Source: Lamellibrachia satsuma (Eukaryota; Annelida; Polychaeta; Sabellida; Siboglinidae). Taken from it: DNA of 64,000 nt. The notes under the pieces are model-generated. The model was not told where the DNA came from and ran no database searches. It saw nothing but the letters and a program-made list of their open reading frames with translations. Shown in pieces: positions 1-14,430 of this stretch (position 1 is its first letter; every line of letters starts with the position of its first letter). The stretch spans positions 7,363,036-7,427,035 of the forward strand of contig BSQZ01000018.1 in assembly GCA_033239005.1 (NCBI GenBank), in the 5' to 3' direction. A program made the translations under genes and the position numbers.

Positions 1-124
1 ACACAAAACAGTAATGCTATAAGTGTTCACATGACTCGAAGTTCATATGTACAACTAAAATGTCTAAGTATAGCTTGACCAAGTACACATGTATATAAAA
101 GTGACACACCACAGTTATTCCTAC

Positions 125-208
125 CTGAGTTGTATCAGCCCTGGCAGGTGACGCAGTGTGATGGCCAAAGTGTCTGTCCCTGTGCCAGACAGCTTGCAGC
201 CATTCAAA
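125..208 (-). CDS. NLR exon 15: B-type LRR (28 codons), last exon in the window
   Basis: The acceptor is GTTACAG and the donor CTCAG|GTAGG. It reads LNGCKLSGTGTDTLAITLRH and onward. It ends in phase 2 with an intact donor, so the gene continues left of base 1 with at least one more exon. Confidence 0.82.
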
Positions 209-3200
209 CTGTAACACATATAGATAATGTCAGTATAATAACTCGATCAATTTGTTGATGATTGCAACACTAGAGTGTGGACTGGATCTGTATATACTCT
301 ACTTAGATATAACAAGTAAAGGTGTTAATCAATGTTTGTCAGTGAATTAGTAGTTTATATATCATTTAATATACAATGGCTTATTACCAGCATCACGACA
401 AATGCCCGGTGTCGCAAAATATGCATACCTGGGGGTACTGATGGTCAGGGTTGTTTGATTTAAATCATTTGATTTAAATCACATGAGATCAACAAGGTTT
501 TGTATGTTTTTAATACAAAATACAAAGTGCACACACTTGTGTAGCTGTATTATCACCAGAGAGCCTGATAGTCAAATATTTTATGACATTGTGTATGTTT
601 CTGAATGCAATGAAGCCACACAAACTTGTCTTCCAGAGGAAGTATCTTTTCAACACAGAAGTCCTGAGTTAAAGTCCACTTATAGCTTGTGCTAGTTGTT
701 ACCAATTCAGTATGTTGACTCAGTTGTTTAATACTGTACCAGTTTGTATTCTGGTTAGAAACCCTTAGAGTACACAGAGCCCTGGACAGGTGTTAATCCA
801 CCCTATAGGCAAACAATAATTACCACTGCTACAGCACAGCATGCTTTTCTTTCCAAGACAGATTATGCAACTACAGGGGGTGAGGCCTTATGGACATTGT
901 CTAATGTCTTTATATAAGCAAAAATCATGTACCCTCTGTAGAACCCAAATCAGTTTGAATATAACATGTTTCAAAGAGTTTACAAATTTAAACATCTATA
1001 TAAATATCTATATACCAGATTAAAAAAAATCAAATAAATTTAAAAAATCAAATAAATCCGATTTAAATTTTAAAAATCCAATTTTTATATTTTTTTATAA
1101 AAATCATGATTTTTTTCAACCCTGCTGGTGGTTGTATACTGGTGTGTGAGTGTGTGTGAGCATGCATGCATGCATGTGTGTGATTGTGTGCATCTCTATC
1201 ATTGTTTCTGAATACCGTATTCGTCCTATTAAGGGTACAGGACACTTGAACAAATTCTTCTTCTTCCATTAAACGGCCAACATCATTATGTTGATGATTC
1301 TGTCGTTCGGCGCCTCCCACGTGCCGGGAATTGGTGGGTTAGAGATAGAGACCACCACTCTGAGTCCACAACAGATTACACATTTACCCCTGTGTGGGAT
1401 CTTTTACTTCCCCTGGCATAGACACCAGATAGAAATTTTTACATCATAAAAAATTGTATTTTTTTACAAAAATCTGTGCAAAAAACAAATTAATTTTTGT
1501 TCTGCCAGAAGGCACCACTGTTTTTTATTAATCCACCAGATGGCATCACAACAAAACTTTACAAATGGTGTCCGTCCAAGACCAGCATAATGTTCTAAGT
1601 TGGAAACTTACACATTTTGGACAACTATCTGCGGTTACCATGTATTTAAAACTAAGTATGAGTGAAACATTGGAGAAAAGTTAGCAGTGGCAAACGTTCA
1701 GCACAACAGATGTGCAATATCTATTTTGAAATATAGTAAAAGACTGGCTGTCATACAGACACTGAACCTGTTATAATCAAATATGTGCTCTGTGTGGGGA
1801 ACTAAAAAAATCGGGCAGAACACATCAAGACTCAACGGAAGTGACTGTCAAGATATTTATTCAATGAAGTAACTGGATTGGTATTAAAAGCCTTTTATAT
1901 ATTCACGTGGTCAAAATAGATTAGAGCTGATATTGGTGAAACTTCTGATTTTCTTACTAATGTTGTCACTGAACCATGACCAAAACTGGGGGTGTACGCT
2001 CATTAGAGCATGTACGCTTAATAGGATGAATACGGTATCTGTCTTTTTGTCAAGTCCTCACACACATTGCTGTCTCCTACTGTCTGTGTGTCCATCTATA
2101 TGTCTGTGGGTTACTGCCCTCACACACACTGCAGTCTCCTACTGTCTGTGCGTCCGTCTATATGTCTGTGGGTTACTGTCCTCACACACATTGCAGTCTC
2201 CTACTGTCTGTGTGTCCATCTGTTTGTGGGTTACTGCCCTCACACACATTGCAGTCTCCTACTGTATGTGTGTCCGTCTATATGTCCGTGGGTTACTGCC
2301 CTCACACACATTGCTGTCTCCTACTGTCTGTGTGTCCATCTATATGTCTGTGGGTTACTGTCCTCACACACATTGCAGTCTCCTACTGTCTGTGTGTCTG
2401 TCTATATGTCTGTGGGTTACTGTCCTCACACACATTGCTGTCTCCTACTGTCTGTGTGTCCGTCTATCTGTCTGTGGGTTACTGTCGTCACACACATTGC
2501 TGTCTCCTACTGCCGTGTGGGAGCTTGGAAGTTGGTATGTGTTGAAGCGTAGCCCCAATGACCTGCCTGTTGCTCTTACACTTGCCTGCATTAATATACA
2601 TTAATAGTTTCTATAATGTGAAGAAGATGAAGCTGAAAAAACACATTGATAATTGAATGTGTTTTAGGGGTTGGTAAATGACCATTGTTCCATGAACATT
2701 TTTATTAATGCTTTACTGGTAAATACTCAAGATAGCAAGTGGAATATGAAGCAATTAGTTTATGAGAGTCCAACGATACTGTTAACATCATATTATTAAA
2801 TTATATTGGCAGTGTACTGCATATTGAAACATAACCTGATACGTTTAACTAGCATATTCATTGCATGTGTACCAATTTGTTGGAAATTTCATTGATGCTG
2901 TCATAAAGAACTTGTATGTCAGATATTTTCATCAAACCTCAGTTCCTCTAGTGCTGTCATCTTTGAGATAGCGTCAACTAGGGCTTTACCAGTTGATGGG
3001 TCACCAAATTGGTTGCTGTCTAACCTGTGAAAATATACAATATATGCATAATTTTGTAATTAACATGTATCCCGTTTCAAGAAAATCAAGTGTTGATTTC
3101 AACATTTTAATGCACGTCTAACATTATCTTTAGTTCAGTGAACATACCTAAAATAATTTTTAAACCAAAAATGAAGGCATTAGCAAAACTTCAACTTCTT

Positions 3201-6200
3201 AATTTCATTAATATGCATCACCCCTAAATTGACTGTATGATGATTGAATACTGATAAATGTAACATTCCAAAATTCTGCTGTTCAATAACGTTTATATTG
3301 CTACATACAAACTGTAGTTAAGAAAGAGGATGTAGTGTTACAAGTGGTGCATGGACAAAATCCCTCCCCCGGACAAAAGCCCCACTGGACAAAAGCCCCT
3401 TCAGACAGAAGCCCCACAATCTAATAACTTACTAGTATGCAAACAAATGGGAAATACAGTAATAGACATAAAACAAATGGGAAATACAGTAATAGACATA
3501 AAACAAATGGGAAATACAGTAATAGACATAAAACAAATGGGAAATACAGTAATAGACATAAAACAAATGGGAAATACAGTAATAGACATAAAACAAATGG
3601 GAAATACAGTAATAGACATAAAACAAATGTACACAAAGAAGAGTAGGTCGAACCAAAAGGAAACATTTGATGCACTCAGTAGAACAAGAACTTCTTGTTC
3701 TTGATGCAGTCACTAGATCATTTGACATGTTCTGTTGCTTTCAGGAAAAATTAAACAAACATATTATTTATTGTTTAATGTTGATGTATTTTACAGAAAA
3801 CTGCGTTATCAGCCATTTAAATGTCTGAAATTGTTTATGACTGGGAGACTGGAAAGTATGTACACTTAGCATAACATGACGATAGTTTTTGTGGGACATA
3901 GCATTTTAGCACGTTCCATTGCAAACATATTTAATTGTGTTTGTTTGCCAACAGACATCATGCGTAAATGATGTCACATATTATAAGCCAGAGAATTACA
4001 AACCAGCAAGTTTAACATAAGTGATTTGTAAATTATTAGAAAGGTTAATTAAAGACCATATAGTGGACTTCCTTGTTAGATATAAATTACTAAATCCATC
4101 TCAACATAGATTCCTAAAAGTGAGGTCATGCTTAACGAATATGTTATGTTTTTTTTGAAGAAATCACTAAGTGGACAGACGAGGGATCACCAGTAGATAT
4201 TATCTACTTACATTTTCAGAAAGCTTTCGACAAAGTGCCACATAAAAGATTACTACTTAAATTAAAAGCCCTTGGTAATAGGGATGGCATAATCGATTGG
4301 ATAGAAAATGGCTGACTGACAGAAGACAATGTGCTGCAGTAGAGGGAGGCTTCCAGTTTTGAGTGGGGTACCACAAGGATCAGTATTAGGACCTTTGTTG
4401 TTCTCAATACTTTTCAACGAATTGCACAATAATATAACAAGCAAGGTGCTAACATTTGGATGTAAACAATAAAATGGGAGATACTGTTCTTGGTAATATC
4501 ATAAAAGAAAAGGACTCGTGAGTAACAATAATTGTTGGTATGAAAGTCTATTGCAGCTTCAAAGGATAATCAAATTCTTGGGTTGATTAGGAGAAATATA
4601 ACATATAAGGAAAAAGAGCTAATCATACCTCTGTATAAAGCAATAGTAACATGATTTGGAGTACTAGAGACAAGGGGGTTAAGAGGAGATCAAACTGAAC
4701 TTTTTATAAAGATATTTAATTGGTACGAAAATAGTGATAGAAATATTTCTGTCTCACTTAAGAAAGATAGTAGAACTAGAGGACACGTATCAGAAAGTAC
4801 TCGTTCTCACAGAGGACAATAAATGAATGGAACAAATTATCTACAGATTGTGTAAATGCTAGCAGCGTGAATATGTTTAAAAACAAAGTTGGCAAATATC
4901 ACAGGAGGGTGGGTTACACATAGATGAAAACTTGTCAGACTCTCGAAAAGCCAACGGCTTCCTTGTCCACTTACCATCTGGCCCTTTGCCTTCAATGGCA
5001 ATCTTGTTCAATCTTGTTGTTAAATTATCCTCTTGTTAAATTATCCAGTGATGTTTGTAAAGCTGGGACATGAAATGCACATTTACTGAAGAATCACCCA
5101 TATATCAAAACACTGTATGTATACTTCCTTAATGTACCAAATGAAAGGAATGTAAAAATTTTCAACAATATTTTCAAGCTGCTATTGTCAAATAGATGCA
5201 CTTAAAAGGTATCGTCGGCTACCATCATATTATTGTGGCATAAGACTATGAAAAATCTAATACAAAATAAAGATTAATAAAAGATAACATTTGCCACATG
5301 ATGCATGACCAGAGAAGATATAATACATAGAACTGCTCTAACATACATAGCACACTATGTCATTAAGAGTACACATACCTTGATGTGCTTATGTATTTTC
5401 AAAATATGTAGAATAGTTTAAAAGAGTACTGGTGTATTACCATTCTGAATAAGTTATTCTTACCTGGCTTTTTTCAGCTGTGGCAGCTGACCCAGTGCGA
5501 CGGCCAACGCTTCTGCCCTTGCGCCAGACAGCTTGCAGCCATTCAAACTATGTAACACATATAAATAAAGTCAGTATAACTTAATAATCCTTTGAAAATT
5601 GCAACACTAGAGTGTTTACTGGAACTGTAGACATACAGCTCTACTTATACAGACAACTACAGGTTTTAATCAATATCTTTCAGTGAATTTGCATCTTATA
5701 TATCATTATATGCTGGTTTATTACAAGCTATGTCAAATTCCACAGTTTAGTGCCATATATAATCAATGACACAGCCCTTCTAGTAGTTGATGCAAGGTTT
5801 CTAAAAAAAATGGTTTTGTCTTCTTGTGCAGTATTACTTTGTATACATTACAAATAATTTTTGGATATTTTATGGCAAATCATTTTATGTGCTTTATACA
5901 TAAACGCAGTACTGCTCTAAACTGCACCAAGTCTGTAAACTTTAACATGCGAGATTTGTTAAGCAATGTTGTTGTATGGTCACAACACTGAATCACCCTT
6001 TTTTGTAACATAATTATAAAACTGTAAATTTGTAGAATAGGTGTTACCCCATATCTCCACACCGTACAGTAGATATGGCAAGAATAGTGTGGAATAAAGC
6101 ATTTACATACTACGATATTCCAGTAGTTTGCTGCATCTATACATGATACAGACTGTTATAGACAGCTTAGATTTTACTTGACTGATGTGGTCTTTCCAGT

Positions 6201-9200
6201 TTAATGACTCACTGACAAGAATGCCAAGACATTTTGTGACGTGTACTCTTGTTATCTGCATATTTTTTATCCTGATAGTTATACCAGATATTCATACTTG
6301 ACCAGAAAGTAACATATAGTTGGTCTTTGTTATATTCAAGGACAACTTATTGATTGAGAACCATAGGTGCAATTTAGAAAGTTCTCAACATATAATACAT
6401 TCAAGTTGTTTTACGTTATTGGCTGAACAGAAGATATTTGTGTCACCTACAAACACAATAAATATACAGAATAAATAACTTAGGGCCATGTATAGACCCT
6501 TGTGACACTTCACACTTTGTTCCTTCCAGGCCTGAGCTGCAGCCATCAATGCTTACTATTGATTACCATTAGCAAGGTAATCACTTATCCAATTCCACGA
6601 AAGCCGTAATATTAAAGTTTTTTACAAAGCAAGTGTCGAAAGCTTTCTTGAGATCTATAAATACACTTACTACTCATTTCTTATTGTCTAACGAATTGGT
6701 AATTTCGTCAAGCAATTCTACCAACGCGTGCAAAGTTGACATGCCTTCTCTAAATCCATATTGACATTAGTTTAAGATATTGCAGGAATTTACAAAGCTA
6801 TCAAGTTGAGAGTTAAATAATTTTTCTAGTATTTTAGATAAATGCGGTAGAAGTGAAATCGGTCTGTAGTTAATAAGTAAGTGTTTTTCACCAGACTTAA
6901 TTAAAGGTAATATTATAACTATTTTCATCTTCTGTGGGAAAATGCCATACTTGAATGACAGATTACATATATGAGTCACAGGCTCGGAAATACATTTAAT
7001 CATATTTTTTAACAGTTTCATCGTAATGCCATTGCAGTCGGTTGAAGATTTATTTCCGCAACTATTTACCGTGTGTATAACTTCTTCTTTATCATTATTA
7101 AGCATAATTACCTCTCAAGAAACTTAGTGTTCGTTTTGTATATTTCAACTTCATCTCGCAGTCTTCTTCAGCAGACTGAAGTTACGGATCATCTATCCAT
7201 CCAAGGGTTCTTCTTTATATAAGTTGGTGTCAAAAACATAGAACGTTCATTGCGTGTCCCCATGTAATCAAGTACTGAGACCCCTGATGGAGTTTCTATC
7301 TGTTTTACCAACTCTGGTCCAGTGCTTGTAAAGTATTCGTTAAACGTATTTGCTATAGTATGCCGATCACCGACAGTAATACCATTGTAATTATATTGTA
7401 CAGGGTAGTTGCACTCAACTACTCAATCTACCCATGATGTTTCATAAAACTGTCCAAGTGCCTGATATATTACCTCGTTGACTATAGCTTGCTGTCATAG
7501 TTCCTTTTAGCGAAACGTATGACTGTTGTTCATTTATTTTTGTACGATTTATATCTCAATTTGATATCGTGGTTTCTATTCGGCAGAAACTGTTTATAGA
7601 ACTTATTTTCTCCGACAAGCATTTTTGAGCCCATTCATAAGCCAAGTTCATGCTTATTGCTGTTATTAACTCGGCGAAGCGGACAGTGTCTGTTATATAA
7701 ACCAATGAAGTCATTTAGAAAACACGTGTAAGCCTCATTAACATCTGTGTAATTAAAAACCGTGTCCCAAGATTGTGTGTTCAGTGCAGCTTTTAGTGAA
7801 TTGGTATTCTCCACATTTGTTTGACGGATGTTTGCACATTGCCACTGCGATTATGAGGGTTACTATTACACCTACAGATGGCAAAAACTGGCAAATGATC
7901 GCTTATGTCGGTGATAAGTAACCCACAGGTAATATCATGATTAATTTTGTTAGTAAATATATTATCGAGAAGTGTTGCACACATTCGAAATTTGGGTAGG
8001 CTTAGTTATGACTGGGTACATATCTAGGCTAAACATCAGATCTAGAAAATATTTGGTACCTCTGTGCGAGTCATATTTCAGTAAGTCTATATTGAAATCA
8101 CCACAAATAAATAGTTTTCTTTCAATGTGATAAGTTGAGTAACCTTGTAGATAACCTTGTAGATAACCTTGTAGATAACCTTGTAGATAAAACTGGGACA
8201 TCTGATCTGTTATCGCCCATGTTTCAGAGACAGCTATGATGTCGAAAGCAATATTCAGTGAATCTAAATAATTACAGATGTTTTCAAAGTTTGCATTCTG
8301 ACTACGTGAATTAAATTGAACAAACGACAGACTTCCACAGTCAATATTATATGATCCACAAAGATTTTAATTAAATTGCTGAACTGAATAATATTTGGGA
8401 AATACAATTATAAAAGTTATTCTCTGGGTCAATATTGTTTTCTAGCTGTATAGTCTGAGTATTTAAATGTACTAAGTTTAACTCATCTAACTGATTGAAA
8501 GTGTGTTGTTGTGGTAATTCAAAATCATTTTGTATAATTTTATGTAGAAATTCATCGTCACTTATTCCCACATACGGGAGAGCAAATAATGTGTTCATTG
8601 TCCTACTGCAGTCTAAATTCTCGCAAGGTATGCTTTCACCATTTGTCCGCCCTCGTTGATCTTGATGTACACACACTGACAATTTTGTTTTCTCATTTAA
8701 ATTTTCTGGCTAGGCAGAAGAGGCCTTCACTAACAGAGTTGTCTCCTACTCCTTTGTTGGAGCTTGTAAATAGGCATGTTTTAAACCTACACCTGTGACC
8801 TGTGGGGTTTTCTTACACCTGTCTATGATGTATTTGGCTCCTAAATTAGTAGTTTTTCTATGCCATGAAGGTTGTATCCGTGACAAAAAAAGTATTCACA
8901 ACTGAAACTTGGTTGGAATGTGGTAAATACCATCGTTCCATGAAAAGGTGAATTACTGCTTTGCTATTACATACTCCAGCTGGCAAGTGGACCATGAAGC
9001 CATTGGCCAAAAAGAGTCCAACATTATCATTGACAACATTATTATTATTAAATTATATGGACAATGCATCAATTAATGAAATATAGTTTGATACTTTTGA
9101 CTAACATATTCATTGCATGTAAAGGTAAAGCTATTTGTTAGAAGTTTCCCATTGTCATAAAGATATTATATGTCAGACATTTTCATCATACCCCAGTGTC

Positions 9201-10341
9201 TCTAGTTTTGTCATCTTTGAGATAGCGTCAACTAGGGCTTGACCAGTTGACGGGTCATCAAATTTGTTGCTGTCTAACCTGTGAAAATGTAAAATATATG
9301 TGTAAATTATTTATTAAAATGTTTAGTGATATTACAATATTTACAGGTGTTCACTTTAAAATTGTTAGTGCACAACTACTGAAATAATTAAAGTAAACAG
9401 TATGAAATATTTTGTAAACACAAGGTGATGGCATACAGAAGACATTTGTATCAATACATATCACTGCTAGAATGACTGTGTGACGTTTGGATGCTGACAA
9501 AGGTAACGTTCCAACATTCTGCTGTTCACAAATGTTAATAATGATACACACAAACCATAGTGAATAAAACGGATGTAGTGTAACAAGCAGGTCCACTTCA
9601 GGTCCAAGTAACATTGGAAGATCATGATATTTATGTTGGAATTAAGCAACAGCCATAGGTTAATATTATATCAGTGGATGCTACAGGAAATAAATACACA
9701 TTAAGTTGTATAGATAAATGGGGTGTCATTTCCTGTCTTGGGCTACGTGTGTCAAACAGTATTCATATACAAATACTATTTCAAATTGTATCATATGGCT
9801 GATGCAGCAGATGATTGATGCAGTAGACGCCAGGTAATGGCCAGTATGCACATCATGGTCCCTTATGTACAGTTAAAATGTGTATGAATGGCTTGAGTAA
9901 GTACACATGTACATCAGTATGTATAAAAGTAAAACACCCTATTCAGTTATTCCTACTTGAGTTTTGTCAGCAGTGGCAGGTGCTGCAGCGCAGCGGCCAA
10001 AGTGTATGCTCCTGCGCCAGACAGCTTGCAGCCATTCAAACTGTAACACGTACAGATAACATCAGTATAAAAACTTAATAAATCTGTAGATGGCAAGGCA
10101 ACACTAGAGTGTGGACTGGACCTGTAGATGCGACTTTACACATAAAACAAACATGTAAAACAAACAGATCACTGAATGGAAGTGAATTGATAGCTTATAT
10201 ACGATTTAAAGTGAAACAAGTTATGGTTTTGAGCCTATGCAAATATCAACTCACCCAACATTGCTTACTTCTCAGCTCACTTAATTGAAAGTTCGTATGT
10301 CGATCTTGGCTCCCCGTTTGTATGTCGATCTTGAATGTGTG

Positions 10342-10377
<36 letters not shown>

Positions 10378-13300
10378 TGTTTAAGCATGTTTGTTTACGA
10401 GCATGCATGCGTGTATGCGTGATGGGCATGCACCCATCCATGCAGGTGTGTATGCATGGAGGTACATGTGTGCATGTTATTGTGTGAATGCTTGTCTGTT
10501 TATGCTTGCGCACTGATGTATACAATACATGGATATCTGTATGCGTGCATACTACAAAATGCCTTCCATTGTCCTGATATTGTTTTCATGGCTGAGAACA
10601 GCAACAGAGGAATGCGAGGTATTGGGATTGAGCACTGAGAATAACTAGGGGGTCTAGCATCATGCCCTCAATTCACCATCATATATCAATATTGCATTTA
10701 AAGAACACTACAAAAACACCCTTTGATATATAACAATAATAAAACTTCTTCCGGGCCTCAGTCCTTGGAAACCAGGTTCAGAGGCCCATCAAGACAAATG
10801 GGTTAGTCAATCTTGAAATCGATAACCAATAGTATTTGCCAGCGAAGCAAAAGTCATGATTGTGGGGCTATGCACCTAAAAGATTTAATAAATAATAATA
10901 AAAACTAACCACGTGCAACTAAAATCAAGAATATCACGCCAGTGGTTTACTCAGAATGTGTTCTAAAAGTGGGAGATTCCAGTCATTTCTCCGGTTGACT
11001 GAGGGCTGACATGTTAACCAGCGCAACTGATAAGCGCATACGTAGTTCTATGAAAATCAGGTAACACAGAATACACATGACGTATTAATTATCCCGCTAA
11101 AACACAGAGCCAATGCAAAGTCTCAAACAAATGTGCTACTTTGTTAGAAAGAGAAGTAGTTTAGTAAACAAAGGCCAAAATATGTTACATAAGTTGAGTT
11201 GGAACCCAAACAGCATAGCCATATCCTATTGATAAGCATAGGACTAGGTGTATACAAGTATATTTTTATTTGGGGACAGAATTTTGTTAGACTTTGACAC
11301 CGGTGACGTAGGGTTATCTAACAGTATGGCACGGCTCATGAAATTAAGATGCTGTGTTCAACATGGTTTTCCTAGTGAACCACTTATGTGATATTCTTAA
11401 TTGTAGTTGCAAATGGTTGTTTTATTAACTCTAGGTGCACAGACCCCAAACCATGACTTTTATTTCCCTTTAACAAAGTGACCTCCTACTGCCAGGTGGG
11501 ATGCTGTAAGTTGTTTCCCTTTAACAAAGTGACCTCCTACTGCCAGGTGGGATGCTGTAAGTTGTTTCCCTTTAACAAACTGACCTCCTACTGCCAGGTG
11601 GGATGCTGTAAGTTGTTTCCCTTTAACAAAGTGACCTCCTACTGCCAGGTGGGATGCTGTAAGTTGTCATGTCTTAAGCACAGCCCTAGTGTCTGATTTC
11701 ACTAACACTTGCCTATAATGTGCAAAGACATTAATAGTTTCTCAAATACAGAGAAGAAGGGTCCATGACAAAAACTGTTGCCTTATTCATCCAACAATAC
11801 ATTTGACAACATATTAAACTGTACTGGCATTACATCATTGAATTATGCTTAGCCTATAACTTTTGACAAACACATTATTGCATATATAGCTACTTGTTGG
11901 AAGTTTCATTTTGTCAAAAAGAACTTGTCAGATATTTTTATCATACCTCAGTATCTGTAGTGCTGTCATCTTCAACACATTGTTAGCGAGGACATGAACT
12001 GTTGCTTGGTCATCAAATCTGTTACTGTCTAACCTGTGAACATATCAATATGTACATTAGTTATTAACATATTTACAAGTAGTAGGTCTTTGAAGAACAT
12101 CAAGTACTGGTTTCATAACTATTAGTGCACATCTACTAACATCATGTTTATTTCAGTAAACAGTTCTATGTTGTAATAAAAGGTGCAGGCATATACAAAA
12201 CCTTTCCATTAATATATATATGGTGCTCTTCCACCTTGTTCCCTGCTGTACAGGGGTGAGGGTCACGTAAAGTATTGTCGAGCCACTCTTTCTGTTCTTT
12301 CTTTCCATAGTTTTCTATTAGCCACCCCCTCTCTCCATCTTTGATCCTCCCCCCATCTTCTCATGTCCCTCCTCACACAGGCCTCCCATCTCAGCTGTGG
12401 CCTTCCCCTTTTCCTGCATTCTTGATGTTTTTCCACCTCTGCTCTCTTTGCTAGTTTGTTTGCATCCATTCTTACCAAGTGGCCTGCCCATCTCATCCTG
12501 CTTCTCACCAATCTTCCTGCTAGGCTGCATTGCATCCCAACCTGTTTCCTCAGGTCATTCATCCTTCTTCTTTCCACCCTCTCTGTTCTTGTTATTCGAC
12601 AAACCCAGTTGTTTTCACAAACTTGCAGCTTCTGTTGTTGTTGTTCTGTCAACGCCACCGTCTCCAGACTATACATGCATACTGGTGTAACATACGTTCT
12701 CAGGACTTTCTCTTTCAGCTTTTTCGAAATTTTTCTGTCCAACATGACTCCCTCTACCTTTCTCCAAGCATTCGCTCCCGCTTGTGTCCGACGTCCGATA
12801 CCTGGTGCTCTTCCTTTCTTCATCCCTTTCATCCCGGTATGCATCTCTGTATCCGTAATATCAGTAAACTCCACTTTCCCCTCTACATACGATGGTAGTT
12901 CCAGATCGTTGTTATTTCTTTCCTGGTTCAGTAGCTCCTTGAAGTAGCTTTCCCAGACCTTCAGCACTGCCTCTTGTTCTGTCACTAACTTCCCATTTCT
13001 ATCTTTGACCACCGTCCCACCCTTCACATCCTTACTATTCTCATCCCTGTCTCGGGCTATTTTATATATCATCTTCTTTCCACCATCCTCATCTAGCTTG
13101 CTATACACATCTGCTTCCAAATCTCTCCTCACCTTATCAACAGCTTTCTTTGCCGCTCTCTTCTTCTGCCCGTATGTGTGTATCATTTTTGCATCTGGTT
13201 GATTTCCTCTCTCCTTGGTCTTCTCTATTTCTTTCCAGGCTTCCTTTTTTTCGCATACTGCCTCTGCAACCTCGCTTGTCCACCATCCTTGGTTACTACT

Positions 13301-14379
13301 CCTTGACATTCCGCCCTTTCCCGATGTTCTTCCACATAGCTCCACTGCAGCTCCCACAAATGCTTCTTTGTACTTTTTCCATTCTTCCTCCAAACCACCA
13401 ACTTCTTCAATGAGCTGTTCATACTTAACCGTCACCCGCTCCTTGTATTTGTTTCTTCTTCTGCATACGCACAACAAACACCACTGGCTTGTGCTGTGTC
13501 GTTACATGTTCTCCAGCCACAGCTTTACAATTCTTAAGCTTCCATAGCTGCTGCTTCCGGACTATCAGTAGATCTAATTCTGTCTTGTGCTGTCCACACC
13601 TGTATGTGATCTTGTGGCTCTCTCGCTTCTGGAAGAAAGAGCTAGCCACTGCTAAGCCATTTCCCGCCACCAGCAGCTCCACCAGAGCTCAACCCTCTCT
13701 ATTCCTTGCTCCCCATCCATATCTGCCAATGCTCTCCTCTTCACCTGGTTCCACTACTCCAACATGTGCATTGAAGTCTCACACAATACACAACATGACC
13801 TCCAGCTCCACAAATCCCATCATCCTCTCCAAAGCATCCCTTTCTCTGCCTCCATCCTTCCCGTCTGTGGCCAATACACACACATAACACATATCAGATG
13901 GCGCGTCGGTTACCCAGGACGTGGTAGCCCTTTCACTCAACAATATTTGTACCATCATTATATTTGAGACATCTTAGCCATCTCAGCATCGCTGCCCTGG
14001 CTCACCTGCTGTTGCGGTTTTATGGTAGAGTTTTCCTTCTCCTAGATTACCTGCCTACCAAGGTAAATGAGCATGATCTACCATAGTTGTGGGTTGCAAT
14101 GGTGCAGCACTGGGACGTGTCCAAACACATGCTTCAACCTACTCCGAGATACCTACCACATTCGCCTGGGGCCGCAAGGTGCCCAGTATCCGCAGTGTAC
14201 CACGAGAAGGTTGTGCTAGTCTTGTCTATGGAGAGGCTATGTACCAGCAGGGGAGACTTATGCACTCGGCTCCCTCTTCACTACAAGGAGCTATCTGGCG
14301 GCTGTAGCTGATAGCGAGAGTATGAAGCACACACTACATACTACACACTACACTACAGACCTGTGTAAACACACCACAC

Positions 14380-14430
<51 letters not shown>

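Noticed and set aside
1933..2604. Three overlapping ORFs rich in C, S, L and H
   Set aside because: They are all readings of the 62-bp minisatellite, which keeps several frames open; no domain or splice support.
3351..3728. ORFs with QMGNTVIDIK-type repeats on both strands
   Set aside because: A 30-bp array has no stop in five frames; all are artefacts.
12263..13477. A 404-codon host gene
   Set aside because: Sequence matches the linker and C-terminal part of an RTE-like LINE, with endonuclease sequence upstream on the same strand.
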